Source: RPQJ01 sp963762315
GTDB taxonomy: Bacteria > Pseudomonadota > Gammaproteobacteria > Steroidobacterales > Steroidobacteraceae
Assembly (NCBI GenBank): GCA_963762315.1
Contig: CAVXKO010000003.1
Span: 434,001-498,000, forward strand
Direction of reading: 5' to 3'
Length of the DNA stretch: 64,000 bases
Positions 37,893 through 46,674 of this stretch are shown here, in pieces; within the stretch, counting starts at the first letter, position 1, and every line of letters begins with the position of its first letter. The position numbers and the translations under genes are program-made. Under the pieces are notes generated by a model. The model had not been told where the DNA came from. It searched no databases and saw nothing but the letters and a program-made list of their open reading frames with translations.

Positions 37893-37963
37893 CGGTCGAT
37901 TCGGTGTCCGTTCCGAGTCGCTCCTCGGGAATCGCTTGGTCGGAACGGACACCGAACCGACCG
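37893..37963. repeat. Long imperfect hairpin A between yqeY and dnaG
   Basis: Arms 37893-37916 and 37940-37963 are inverted copies of 24 bases with one mismatch. The arm core is TTCGGTGTCCGTTCCGA and the loop is 23 bases. On the minus strand it lies in the untranslated stretch before dnaG. Sequence is unrelated to the other hairpins of this gap, although the geometry is the same. Confidence 0.8.
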
Positions 37964-37982
37964 CTGGAATGGCCGCGCCTGA

Positions 37983-38013
37983 GCGAGTTTCCGGCCAATC
38001 GCCGGAAACTCGC
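37983..38013. repeat. Hairpin B between yqeY and dnaG
   Basis: Perfect 12-base arms GCGAGTTTCCGG and CCGGAAACTCGC (37983-37994 and 38002-38013) around a seven-base loop. No T-run follows on either strand, so simple intrinsic termination is not indicated. It could serve as a processing site in the operon transcript. Confidence 0.8.
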
Positions 38014-38170
38014 ACGGCGCAAGCAGCGCCCACCGGATGCGGCCGACGGTTCAGGGCCTTGCCAATCTCTCGGCTACACCCAACGCTCCTCTCCCTCTGC
38101 CCGCATCACGCCTGCGACCGGCGGCGGAACCTCCGCTCCGCGCACTCTCTCCGGCTACGTGCGCCGTGCC

Positions 38171-38229
38171 GTTGCGGTTGCGGCATCCGATTCCGGTATT
38201 CACCGGGAATCGGATGCCGCAACCGCGAC
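38171..38229. repeat. Long imperfect hairpin C between yqeY and dnaG
   Basis: Arms starting GTTGCGGTTGCGGCATCCGA (from 38171) and ending TCGGATGCCGCAACCGC (to about 38227) are inverted copies with a one-base bulge and a short loop. It lies in the same 660-base gene-free gap as hairpins A, B and D. Confidence 0.78.
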
Positions 38230-38247
38230 GCTCAGGCGCGTGCCAAA

Positions 38248-38320
38248 GGTGGGGTTGCGGGTCCTGTTTCGACCGAGCGGATTCCGTGCCGCGAATCGAA
38301 ACAGGACCCGTAACCCCACC
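38248..38320. repeat. Long hairpin D between yqeY and dnaG
   Basis: Arms 38248-38272 and 38296-38320 are inverted copies of 25 bases with one mismatch (core GGGTCCTGTTTCGA). The loop of 23 bases equals that of hairpin A. The GTCCTGTTTCGA core recalls, but does not match, the GGGGACATTCTC palindromes elsewhere. Confidence 0.8.
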
Positions 38321-38435
38321 AGGCGCCTGCCGCTACAGAGTGCCGCAGCCGGCAATAGGCACCGGCGAGCAGCGCAATTGGCGCGACCCGCGCAGCGTCA
38401 CGCGCGCAGCCAACGAGTGGAAACGGAACGGAAAA

Positions 38436-38885
38436 TCAGCCGCTGAGCGCGGCCTTGATGCGGGCGCTGACGACACCCATGTCGGCCCGGCCGGCGGCCT
38501 TGGCCTTCACCACGCCCATCACCTTGCCCATGTCCTTGACGGACGCGGCGCCCGTGGACGCGATGGCATCCTTGATCAGGGCGTCGACTTCGGCGTCGGA
38601 AAGCTGGGTGGGCAGGTAGGCCTGCAGCAGCACGATCTCGGACTTTTCCTTGTCGGCCAGGTCCTGGCGACCGCCCTGTTCGAACTGGACGATCGATTCC
38701 TTGCGCTGCTTGACCATCTTCTCGAGCACCGCGATCACCTGGGCGTCGTCGAGCACGATGCGCTCGTCGACTTCGCGCTGCTTGATCGCGGCCTGCACCA
38801 TGCGGATGGTCGAAAGGCGCTCCTTCTCGGAGGCCCGCATGGCGGCCTTCATGTCCTCGGTGATGCGCTCCTTGAGCGTCGTCAC
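38436..38885 (-). CDS. yqeY: GatB/YqeY domain protein
   Basis: 149 residues: MTTLKERITEDMKAAMRA, then LSTIRMVQAAIKQREVDE, AVLEKMVKQRKESI, YLPTQLSDAE and GKVMGVVKAKAAGRADM. The family equals the tRNA-binding C-terminal domain of GatB and commonly sits between rpsU and dnaG in Gammaproteobacteria. The exact function is unresolved. It begins 15 bases after the rpsU stop and forms one transcript with it. The ribosomal protein start and the RNA primase end frame the operon. Confidence 0.93.
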   Translation of the reverse strand: MTTLKERITEDMKAAMRASEKERLSTIRMVQAAIKQREVDERIVLDDAQVIAVLEKMVKQRKESIVQFEQGGRQDLADKEKSEIVLLQAYLPTQLSDAEVDALIKDAIASTGAASVKDMGKVMGVVKAKAAGRADMGVVSARIKAALSG

Positions 38886-38900
38886 GGGGACGAATCCGTC

Positions 38901-39122
38901 TTAGTAGCTGCGGGCGCGGGGCGCGGACGTGAAGTCCCGCGTGCTGCGCTTCTGGTGGCGCTTCACGGCGGCGGCCTTCTTGCGTTTACGTTCCTGCGTG
39001 GGCTTCTCGTAGAATTCGCGGCGGCGCAGCTCGGTGAGCACGCCCGCCTTTTCGCAGGCACGCTTGAAACGGCGCAGGGCGGCATCGAAATACTCGTTCT
39101 CACGAATGCGGACGCTGGGCAT
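38901..39122 (-). CDS. rpsU: 30S ribosomal protein S21
   Basis: 73 residues from ATG 39122: MPSVRIRENEYFDAALRRFK, Cys in KRACEKAG, and a basic tail KPTQERKRKKAAAVKRHQKR. Length and sequence are nearly standard (E. coli 71). S21 helps initiation complex formation by assisting base-pairing of mRNA and 16S rRNA. It is the first gene of the macromolecular synthesis operon and is divergent from tsaD over a 108-base promoter region, the usual arrangement. Confidence 0.96.
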   Translation of the reverse strand: MPSVRIRENEYFDAALRRFKRACEKAGVLTELRRREFYEKPTQERKRKKAAAVKRHQKRSTRDFTSAPRARSY

Positions 39123-39230
39123 CGAAACCTCGGCAACTGACAGGGCAAAACCCGGACCCGACCCTCGCGGATCGTAAACCCGGAAAAATGGACCGCGAAT
39201 TCTAGAGAGCGCGGGACGGAAAAGCAAAGC

Positions 39231-40275
39231 ATGCGGGTACTCGGGATCGAATCCTCCTGTGACGAAACGGCTGTCGCCCTGTACGACGGTGAGCGGGGGC
39301 TGCTGGCCCACGAGATCCACAGCCAGGTGGCCCTCCACGCGGCCTACGGCGGGGTCGTTCCTGAGCTTGCGTCCCGCGACCACCTGCGTAAGCTCCCGCC
39401 GTTGTTGAAGAAATTGCTTGCCGAGACCGCGCGGAGAGGGGGGTGTCGACGGCGTCGCCTACACGGCCGGCCCGGGTCTCGTGGGCGCGCTGCTGGTCGG
39501 GGCGGCGGTCGCCCGCAGCCTCGCCTACGCCTGGGGGGTCCCGGCCCTCGGGGTTCACCACATGGAGGGGCATCTGCTGGCCCCGTTGCTGGAGGCCGAT
39601 CCGCCCCGGTTTCCGTTCGTGGCGCTGCTGGTTTCGGGCGGCCACACGCTGCTGGCCCACGTCCACGGGGTCGGCCAGTACGAGATTCTCGGCAGTTCCC
39701 TCGACGACGCCGCCGGCGAGGCGTTCGACAAGACCGCCAAGCTGCTGGGGCTCGGCTACCCGGGTGGCCCCCAGCTGGCCGCCCTGGCCGAGCAGGGCAG
39801 GCCGGAAGTCTTCCGTTTCCCGCGCCCGTTGACCGAACGGCCTGGCCTCGATTTCAGCTTCAGCGGGCTCAAGACGGCGGTGGTCGTGGCGCTGCGCAAC
39901 CACGGTTCCCTCGACGACCAGTCGCGCGCCGACGCGGCCCGCGGCTTCGAGGAAGCGGTGGTCGACACGCTGGTGATCAAGTGCCGACGCGCGATCGAGC
40001 ACACCGGCGCGCGCACGCTCGTCGTCGCCGGCGGCGTCGGGGCCAATCGACGCCTGCGGGCCCGGATGATTGCGATGGGCGAGCGCGACGGGGTGCGAGT
40101 CGTTTACCCTCGCGCGGAGTTCTGCACGGACAACGCCGCCATGATCGCCCTGCTCGGACACTTGAGGCTCGCTGCCGGACAGGCCGACGACCTGGCCATT
40201 CGTGCCCGCGCCCGCTGGCCGATGACCGAACTCGCGCCGCCGTCCGCCGCCCCGCCCATGGCCTCCAGCCTGTAG
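39231..40275 (+). CDS. tsaD: tRNA N6-threonylcarbamoyladenosine synthase subunit TsaD (apparent frameshift)
   Basis: The first frame starts at ATG 39231 (MRVLGIESSCDETAVALYDG) and reaches LPPLLKKLLAETARR. The second continues with VDGVAYTAGPGLVGALLVGA, the metal-binding histidine motif HHMEGHLLAP, and LLVSGGHTLL, DDAAGEAFDKTAKLLG and AGGVGANRRLR. One extra G in a run of six at 39438-39443 breaks the frame; five Gs would restore it. TsaD with TsaB, TsaC and TsaE makes t6A37 on ANN-decoding tRNAs, including the tRNA-Ile encoded in this window. It is essential in most bacteria, so an assembly or sequencing error is likely. Confidence 0.92.
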
Positions 40276-40289
40276 CCTATCGCCCTCGC

Positions 40290-40664
40290 ATGGACATCAT
40301 CTTCCTCACCGGCCTCACGACCGAATGCATCATCGGCATCTGGGACTGGGAGCGTAAGGTCAAGCAGAAGGTGGTCATCGACCTCGAGATGGGCGCCGAC
40401 ATCCGCAAGGCCGCCGCGAGCGACCACATCGACGACACGCTCGACTACAAGCGCGTGTCGAAGCGCGTGCTGCAGTTCGTCGGCGATTCGCAGTTCCAGC
40501 TGGTCGAGACGATGACGGAGCAGATCGCGAAGATCATCGTCACCGAGTTCGACGTGCCGTGGGTGAAGGTGCGGCTCAACAAGCAGGGGGCCATCCGCAG
40601 TTCGCGCGACGTGGGCATCCTCATCGAGCGGCGCCGCGAGGACTACGCCGCGAGCGGCTCGTAG
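40290..40664 (+). CDS. folB: Dihydroneopterin aldolase FolB
   Basis: 124 residues from ATG 40290. The family pattern is MDIIFLTGLTTECIIGIWDW at the N-terminus, then DTLDYKRVSKRVLQFV and TEQIAKIIV, with the catalytic Lys in KVRLNKQGAIRSS. It converts dihydroneopterin to hydroxymethyl-dihydropterin and glycolaldehyde in folate synthesis. The stop is two bases from the folK start and tsaD ends 14 bases before. The next gene, folK, uses its product. Confidence 0.93.
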   Translation: MDIIFLTGLTTECIIGIWDWERKVKQKVVIDLEMGADIRKAAASDHIDDTLDYKRVSKRVLQFVGDSQFQLVETMTEQIAKIIVTEFDVPWVKVRLNKQGAIRSSRDVGILIERRREDYAASGS

Positions 40665-40666
40665 CG

Positions 40667-41173
40667 GTGACCTCCGTCTACGTGGCGGCCGGCAGCAACG
40701 TCGAGCCGGTCGTGAACCTGCGCCGTGCCCTCGACGTGCTGCACGGGCACTTTGCGCCGCTGCGCCTGTCCCGCGCCTATCGCAATGCGGCGGTCGGCTT
40801 CAAGGGCGATGATTTCATCAACCTGGTGTTCGGCCTCGAGACGGACCTCGGTGTGGAGCCGGTCATCGCGCGGCTGCACGAAGCGGAGGCCGCGTGCGGA
40901 CGCGAGCGCAACGCGCCGAAATGGGCGCCGCGCGCAATGGACCTCGACATCCTCCTGTTCGGCGACATGGTCTGCGAGCGGCCCGGACTCGTCCTGCCGC
41001 GGCCGGACCTGGTGCGCCGCCCATACATGCTGGGCCCCATGGCCGAAATCGCGCCGGACGTTCGACACCCGACCCTCGGGCTGACGATGGCCGAGTTGTG
41101 GCAGCGCTTCGATCGCGATGCGCACGCGATGCAGGCGGTCGACATTGGTTGGCCGTCGCGCGGGAGATCGTGA
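40667..41173 (+). CDS. folK: HPPK FolK
   Basis: 168 residues from GTG 40667. Typical HPPK features are VYVAAGSNVEPVVNLRRAL at the N-terminus, the Trp/Arg/pterin region GRERNAPKWAPRAMDLDILL with the two metal-binding aspartates in DLDILLFGD, and LPRPDLVRRPYMLGPMAEIA. It transfers pyrophosphate from ATP to hydroxymethyl-dihydropterin (6-hydroxymethyl-7,8-dihydropterin pyrophosphokinase). It follows folB by two bases. The pteridine-reductase-like SDR lies convergent to it, 35 bases away. Confidence 0.94.
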   Translation: MTSVYVAAGSNVEPVVNLRRALDVLHGHFAPLRLSRAYRNAAVGFKGDDFINLVFGLETDLGVEPVIARLHEAEAACGRERNAPKWAPRAMDLDILLFGDMVCERPGLVLPRPDLVRRPYMLGPMAEIAPDVRHPTLGLTMAELWQRFDRDAHAMQAVDIGWPSRGRS

Positions 41174-41208
41174 TGAGTCGCGGTCGGCAGGCGCGGCGCC
41201 GAGCCGCC

Positions 41209-41965
41209 TCAGACGCTGCGGCCGCCGTCCACGGCGAGGACCTGCCCGGTGACGTACGGCGCGCCCGTCGCGAGGAACAGCACGGTCCGCGCGATGTCGT
41301 CCGGGGTGCCGCTGCGCTTGAGCGCGGTCTTCCCGATGATTTCGGCCTTGAGCGCGTCGTCCATCGGATGCTCCGGCCACATGACGGGCCCCGGTGCGAT
41401 GGCGTTCACGCGGATCTCGGGGCCGAGTTCGCGCGCCAGCGATTTCGTCAGCATCACGAGCCCCGCCTTCGCCGCCGAATACACGGCGTGTCCCTTGAGC
41501 GGGCGCTGGCCGTGGATGTCGGCCATGTTGATGATCAGGCCCTGCGTCGCGCGCAGCGCGGGCGCTGCGGCCTGCGAGAGGAACAGCGGCGCGCGCAGGT
41601 TGGTGCCGATGAGATCCTCGAACTGCGCTGGCGTGATGTCGCCGACCGGCGTCGGGTAGAAACTCGACGCGTTGTTGATCAGCACGTCGAGCCGTCCGAA
41701 GTGGTCGAGCACCGCCTTGACGAGGCCGGGCAGCGTGTCGACTTCGAGCAGGTTGGCGCACACGGCGCGTGCCGAGCGCGGCCGGAGCGTGTTCAGCTCC
41801 GACGCCAGGCGATTGGGCTTCCGCCTCGGACCGGTGGTAGTGCACGACGATCGACGCGCCGGCGCCGTGCAGCGCGCGAGTGGTGGCCGCGCCGAGGCGC
41901 TTGGCGCCGCCCGTGATCAGTACGACGCGATCGTGAAGTTCCTGTCCGGCAGCCATGTCGCTCAT
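41209..41965 (-). CDS. Pteridine-reductase-like SDR (FolM-like; apparent frameshift)
   Basis: Start ATG 41965 (MSDMAAGQELHDRVVLITGG) with nucleotide motif TGGAKRLGAATTRAL. After RSEAEA the frame slips by one extra base near 41815; the continuation ASELNTLRPRSARAVCANLL follows in the other frame. The second frame has INNASSFYPTPVG, NMADIHGQRPLKGHAVYSAA and a GPGPVMWPE-like loop, plus the catalytic Tyr-x3-Lys. FolM/PTR-type enzymes reduce dihydrofolate or biopterins, in keeping with the neighbouring folB and folK. Removing one C of a CCC run (plus strand GGG) restores reading. Confidence 0.8.
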
Positions 41966-42048
41966 TGTCTCACCCGCGCGCTCGGGCGGGCCCGGCGTTT
42001 GAAGATACCGGACCTGTTTCGCCCTGTCGCCCGCGAAGGTTTCGCGGC

Positions 42049-43228
42049 ATGAGCGTCGCACTCGACCTGCCGCTGCTGACGCCGGACGAGGCAGCCCACA
42101 GCGAGAGGCTGGCCGAGCGGTTGCGTGAAATCATTCGCGCTGCGGGCGGCTGGATCGGATTCGGCCGCTTCATGGAGGCCGCGCTTTACGAGCCCGGCCT
42201 CGGTTACTACAGCGCCGGCGCCCGCAAGCTCGGCCCGGCCGGCGATTTCGTGACCGCGCCCGAGGTGGCGCCGGTGTTCAGCCGCTGCTTCGCGCGGCAG
42301 TGTGCCGACGTGCTCACGGCGCTCGGCGAGGGCGATGTGCTGGAACTCGGTGCGGGTTCGGGCGTAATGGCGGCGGGTATCCTGGCCGAACTCGAGCGAC
42401 TGGGCCGGCTGCCCGGGCGTTACTGCATCCTCGACGTGAGCGCCGACCTGCGCGCAGCGTCAGCGTGACACGATCGCCCGGGAAGTGCCGCACCTGCTCG
42501 AGCGCGTGGCGTGGCTCGACCGGTTGCCGGAGGGCTTCACCGGGGTGGTCGTCGCCAACGAGGTGCTCGATGCCTTGCCCGTCGAGCGCTTCGCGATCAG
42601 CGGCGGCGAAGTGAACGCGCTCGGCGTGGCGTGGCAGTTCGACCGGTTCGAAGCCGCGGAGGCGCGGGCATCGCCGCAGCTCGTGCAACGGGTCCGCGCG
42701 ATCGAGGCGGAGACCGGCGTGCGACTGCCCGACGGTTACACGTCCGAAGTGAACCTCGGGCTCGGTCCGTGGCTGGCGTCGCTTGCGGCGGCCTTGCATC
42801 GCGGCGTCATGCTGTTCGTCGACTACGGCCTGCCGCGCCGCGAGTTCTATTCCCTGGAGCGTCGCGCGGGCACCTTGCTGTGCCATTTCCGCCATCGCTT
42901 CCACGAGGACCCGTTCGCGCGCCTGGGCCTGCAGGACATCACCGCCTGGGTGGATTTCACGGCGGCTGCGGAGGCGGCGCAGGCGGCCGGGCTCGAGGTG
43001 GCCGGCTACACGACGCAGGCGCACTTCCTGATCGGCTGCGGCATCGGCGAGTTCGTCGCGGACGTCGGCGACCTGGAGGTCGTGGAGCGCGTGAATCTTT
43101 CGCGGCAGGTCATGTTGCTGACGCTGCCCGGGGAGATGGGCGAGCGCTTCAAGGCGATCGCCTTCACGCGGGATTTCCCGGGCGAACTGCGCGGGTTCGC
43201 GGCGCGGGACCTGCGACACGCGCTTTGA
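42049..43228 (+). CDS. MidA-type SAM-dependent methyltransferase (apparent frameshift)
   Basis: The N-terminal frame from ATG 42049 has IIRAAGGWIGFGRFMEAALY, LGPAGDFVTAPEVAPVFSRC and the SAM site VLELGAGSGVMAAG. It ends prematurely at 42468. The second frame continues QRDTIAREVPHLLERVAWLD, VVVANEVLDALPVERF and LFVDYGLPRREFYS to 43228. One inserted base at about 42453-42459 separates them. The eukaryotic homologue NDUFAF7/MidA dimethylates an arginine of complex I. Bacterial family members probably modify a protein arginine, though the substrate is unknown here. A repaired protein would have about 392 residues. Confidence 0.82.
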
Positions 43229-43242
43229 GCCGCGCGGATTGC

Positions 43243-44466
43243 TCAGGCCGCGTTGAGCGACCGAATCGCCGTGATGCGCGCAGCCCGCAATCGCTCCGCG
43301 ATGATCGGGCCCTTTTCGTTTTCCAGGACTTCCGGCGGCAGTTTCACGGCGCCGGCTGCCGCGAGGGCGCTGCGCAACTGCGAGGCCTGGGGGTAGGGTG
43401 CCGCGCGCAGCTCGGGTCCTCGACCGCGGGCGTCCGATTCGCACGCGAGCAGGAAGCGCTCGAAGCGCTCGCCGCGGCGGAAGGCATCGGTCATCTCCAG
43501 CAATTCCAGGATCGTGCCGGGACGCTGCTCGCCGACGCGATGGACGCGCGCGTGGTGGCGCGCCACGAGCACCGCCAGGTCGCGGTGCTCGGTCGGCACG
43601 CGCAGGCGCTCGGCCATCTTCTCGATGAGCTTCGCGCCCGTCGCTTCGTGACCGAAATGGCTGGGCCATTGGTCGCGCGGCGTGAGGGCCTTGCCGACGT
43701 CGTGCACCAGTGCGGCGAAGCGCACGGTCGTGTCCCTGGAGAGGCTCGCCGCCACGTCGAGCACCTGCAGCGTGTGCACGCCCGTGTCGATTTCCGGGTG
43801 CCATTTCGGGGGTTGCGGCACGCCGAACAGAGCATCCACTTCCGGGAAGACTTCGGCCAGCGCGCCGCAGGCTCTCAGGACCTCGAAGTAGACTGCGGGC
43901 TCGTCCTCGCCTAGCGCGCGTTCCGTCTCGACCCAGACGCGCTCGGGGACCAGCGCGCGCATCTCGCCCACCGCGACGATCTCGCGCATCAGGTGCAGGG
44001 TTTCGTCGGCGACCGTGAATCCCAGGGGCGCGAGCCTCGCGGCGAATCGCGCGACGCGGAGCACGCGCAAAGGGTCCTCGACGAACGCGGGCGAGACGTG
44101 GCGCAGCAGGCGCGCTTCGAGATCGCGCTGGCCACCGTAAGGATCGACCACCGTGCCGTCCGCGCGCTCCGCCATCGCGTTGATGGTCAGGTCGCGCCGG
44201 GCGAGGTCCTCCTCGAGCGTAACGTCGGGCGAAAAGCGGGTCGCGAACCCGTAGTAGCCTGGCCCGGTCTTCCGTTCGGTGCGCGCGAGCGCGTACTGTT
44301 CGCCGGACTTCGGGTGCAGGAAGACCGGGAAGTCCTTGCCGACCGGGCGATAGCCGAGCGCGAGCAGGTCGTCCGGCGCCGCGCCGACGACGACGTAGTC
44401 GCGCTCCGTGAACGGGCGGCCGAGCAGCTTGTCCCTGACCGCTCCGCCGACGAGGTAGATGTCCAT
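43243..44466 (-). CDS. cca: CCA-adding enzyme, multifunctional (class II, with HD domain)
   Basis: 407 residues, close to E. coli Cca (412). The nucleotidyltransferase head is MDIYLVGGAVRDKLLGRPFT with ERDYVVVGAAPDDLLALGY and the acidic RRDLTINAMAERAD. A C-terminal HD domain follows (FAALVHDVGKALTP, LVARHHARVHR). It adds or repairs the CCA end of tRNA, and the HD domain gives phosphatase/phosphodiesterase activity. The tRNA-Ile here encodes its own CCA, so repair is the likely role for that one. It is convergent with the methyltransferase gene. Confidence 0.93.
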   Translation of the reverse strand: MDIYLVGGAVRDKLLGRPFTERDYVVVGAAPDDLLALGYRPVGKDFPVFLHPKSGEQYALARTERKTGPGYYGFATRFSPDVTLEEDLARRDLTINAMAERADGTVVDPYGGQRDLEARLLRHVSPAFVEDPLRVLRVARFAARLAPLGFTVADETLHLMREIVAVGEMRALVPERVWVETERALGEDEPAVYFEVLRACGALAEVFPEVDALFGVPQPPKWHPEIDTGVHTLQVLDVAASLSRDTTVRFAALVHDVGKALTPRDQWPSHFGHEATGAKLIEKMAERLRVPTEHRDLAVLVARHHARVHRVGEQRPGTILELLEMTDAFRRGERFERFLLACESDARGRGPELRAAPYPQASQLRSALAAAGAVKLPPEVLENEKGPIIAERLRAARITAIRSLNAA

Positions 44467-44490
44467 GGATCGAATCGTAGCGATTTCCCA

Positions 44491-44590
44491 CCTCTCCCGC
44501 TTGCGGGAGAGGTCGCGCGCAGCGCGGGTGAGGGCGCTCCTTTACCTCGCCCGCTTGCGGGAGAGGTCGCGCGTAGCGCGGGTGAGGGCG
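44491..44590. repeat. Tandem hairpin repeat of the CCTCTCCCGC family
   Basis: Two consecutive units with hairpins CCTCTCCCGC-TT-GCGGGAGAGG (44491-44512) and CCTCGCCCGC-TT-GCGGGAGAGG (44545-44566). Each is followed by TCGCGCG[C/T]AGCGCGGGTGAGGGCG. The element lies between the divergent cca and aminopeptidase genes and is the same family as 33451-33571. Its position between two starts makes a role in termination unlikely. Confidence 0.8.
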
Positions 44591-44624
44591 GTCGCGACAG
44601 CGTCCGGGTGAGGGCGCTTCCACC

Positions 44625-45662
44625 GTGACGATTCTCTCGTCAGTTGCCCGCGTTTGCGTCGTCTGGCTCGTGACACTTTCCGCTTCAGGCTGCTACGTGA
44701 TGCAGGCGGCTTCCGGCCAGATGAGCGTCATGTCGAAGAGCCGTCCGATCCCCGCCGTGATGGACGATACCGCCACCACCGCGGCAACTCGCGATCGGCT
44801 GGGCCTCGCGACGGAGGCGAGGGATTTTGCGATCCGCGAACTCGCGTTGCCGGACGGCAGGAGCTATCGGAAATACGCGGACCTCGGTCGTCCCTACGCG
44901 GTCTGGAACGTGGTGGCGACGCCCGAGTTCTCGGTGGCGCCGCGTCGCTGGTGCTTTCCCGTGGCCGGTTGCGTTGCGTATCGGGGGTACTTCGAGGAGG
45001 CGAGCGCGCGCAGCCTGGCGTTGAAGTTGTCGATGCGCGGCGACGACGTGGCCGTCGGCGGCGTGCCCACGTACTCGACCCTCGGTCACCTCCCGGATCC
45101 GCTCTTCAATACGATGATCGTGTGGCGAGAATCGCGCTTCGTCGGGACGATCTTCCACGAACTTGCCCACGAGCGCCTGTATGTGCCCGGGGACAGCGAG
45201 TTCAACGAGGCCTTCGCGAGCGTCGTCGAGGACGAGGGCGTGCGCCGCTGGCTCGCGTCGAGGGGAAAGACGGCCGACTTCGAGGCGTATCGACTGTCGG
45301 CATCGCGCGAAGCGGACTTCGCCGTGCTGTTGCGCCGCGCGCGAGGGCGCCTCGCCGCGCTGTACGCGTCGGGCAGGCCGCTGGAGGAGCTGCGCATCGA
45401 CAAGCAGCGCGAGTTCGGCCGCCTGAAGTTCGAGTACGAGCAGCTGAAGAAGGGGTGGGGGGGCTACGCAGGTTACGACGCTTGGTTCGCCCGGCCGCTC
45501 AACAACGCACACCTCGCGTCCATCGCAACCTACATGGACTGCATTCCGGGGCTACGGCGCGAACTGGATGCGGCCGGTTCGTTGCCGGAGTTTTACGAGC
45601 GCGCTGCGGCCCTGGGGCGGCTGAAGGAGCAGGAGCGCCACGAGAAGTTGTGCTGGAAGTGA
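44625..45662 (+). CDS. COG4324-like aminopeptidase lipoprotein
   Basis: 345 residues from GTG 44625. The signal peptide has lipobox SASGC (lipidated Cys about 23). Zinc motif HELAH appears in VGTIFHELAHERLYVPGDSE, with the glutamate NEAFASVVEDEGV downstream, typical for gluzincin-like peptidases of the family. It would sit in the periplasm or on a membrane. The repeat just upstream may hide its promoter. The peptide substrate is unknown. It is convergent with the NDUFA9-like gene. Confidence 0.82.
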   Translation: MTILSSVARVCVVWLVTLSASGCYVMQAASGQMSVMSKSRPIPAVMDDTATTAATRDRLGLATEARDFAIRELALPDGRSYRKYADLGRPYAVWNVVATPEFSVAPRRWCFPVAGCVAYRGYFEEASARSLALKLSMRGDDVAVGGVPTYSTLGHLPDPLFNTMIVWRESRFVGTIFHELAHERLYVPGDSEFNEAFASVVEDEGVRRWLASRGKTADFEAYRLSASREADFAVLLRRARGRLAALYASGRPLEELRIDKQREFGRLKFEYEQLKKGWGGYAGYDAWFARPLNNAHLASIATYMDCIPGLRRELDAAGSLPEFYERAAALGRLKEQERHEKLCWK

Positions 45663-45689
45663 GCAGCCCTTACTCCGACTACGTCGGCC

Positions 45690-45707
45690 CTCTCCCGTAC
45701 GGGAGAG
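45690..45707. repeat. Short palindrome of the CTCTCCCG family
   Basis: CTCTCCCGTACGGGAGAG is a perfect 18-base palindrome between the convergent aminopeptidase and NDUFA9-like genes, followed by GCTGCGGGAGAGGTCGG, a partial copy. It could slow both converging transcripts, although no T-run is present. Confidence 0.7.
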
Positions 45708-45745
45708 CTGCGGGAGAGGTCGGCGGAACGCCGGGATAGGGTTTC

Positions 45746-46666
45746 CTACTGCCGCAGATACGTCGCGACGGTGCCGCGCAGCGGGGTTCGCGCGATGCCG
45801 AGTTCGGCAAGCCCGTCGCAGTCGCACACCGAGTCGATAGACGCGGAGCGGAAGTTGTCTGTCGAGAAGGGCTTGCCGGGCACGTAGTCCATCACCGCGG
45901 CCTGCACCCTCGCGACGCTGCGCGGCAGCGGCACCACCCAGCGGCGCAACCCGAGCGTCTTCGCGGTGAGTCGCACGATGTCGCCGAGACGGATCGCCTC
46001 GGGACCGCACAGTTGAAACGTCTTCCCGGCTGCGTCCTTGCGCTCGAGGCAACGCACGAAGGCCTCGGCGACGTCGCCCACGTAGACGGGCGCGAACTTC
46101 GCATCGGCGCAGGCGAGGGGCAGGAATCCCGGCGTGATCTTCAGGATGGACGCGAACTTGTTCACGAACTCGTCGTGCGGCCCGAACACCACGGACGGCT
46201 GGAAGATGACGAATTCCGGCGTGCCAGTTGCGCACTCGCGGCGGATGTAGTCCTCGGCTTCGCCCTTCGAACGCAGGTAGTGGCTCGGCCCGCTCTGCGC
46301 ATCGGCCTTCAGGCCGCTCATGTGCAGGTAGCGGCGCACCCCCGATGCCTTGCAGGCCTGCACGACCTTCATCGGCAGCTCGGTGTGCACGCGCTGGAAT
46401 TCGCGGTTGCCGTTGCCTGGCCGCCGCTCGTTCAGGATGCCGACGAGGTTGATGACGACGTCGCAGCCGGCGAACGCGCGTTGCAGGGCCGCGGGATCGT
46501 GCGCGTCCGCGCGCACGATGCGTACCGACGGCAGGACCTTGAGGTCGCGGTGGCCGCGCGGCGCGCGGGTGAGCACCTTGACCGCGTGACCGTCGTTCGC
46601 TAGGCGAGCGACGATCTCGCGGCCGATGAACCCCGTGCCGCCGAGGACGCAAACCGAAAGTGCCAT
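45746..46666 (-). CDS. Complex I NDUFA9-like NAD(P)-binding protein
   Basis: 306 residues of an atypical SDR: MALSVCVLGGTGFIGREIVA with GxxGxxG nucleotide site, then DVVINLVGILNERR and YLHMSGLKADAQSGPSHYLR (Tyr-like and Lys positions within YLRSKGEAE), plus FVIFQPSVVFGPHDEFVNKF. Bacterial members resemble the accessory complex I subunit NDUFA9 and are often near respiratory or quinone genes. No such genes lie next to it here. A protease gene is eight bases from its start and on the same strand. Confidence 0.85.
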   Translation of the reverse strand: MALSVCVLGGTGFIGREIVARLANDGHAVKVLTRAPRGHRDLKVLPSVRIVRADAHDPAALQRAFAGCDVVINLVGILNERRPGNGNREFQRVHTELPMKVVQACKASGVRRYLHMSGLKADAQSGPSHYLRSKGEAEDYIRRECATGTPEFVIFQPSVVFGPHDEFVNKFASILKITPGFLPLACADAKFAPVYVGDVAEAFVRCLERKDAAGKTFQLCGPEAIRLGDIVRLTAKTLGLRRWVVPLPRSVARVQAAVMDYVPGKPFSTDNFRSASIDSVCDCDGLAELGIARTPLRGTVATYLRQ

Positions 46667-46674
46667 GGCTCCGG

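Noticed and set aside
39438..39443. Phase-variable poly-G tract in tsaD
   Set aside because: A six-G run could slip, but tsaD is essential in most bacteria and five other genes have similar indels not at long runs. Consensus error is simpler.
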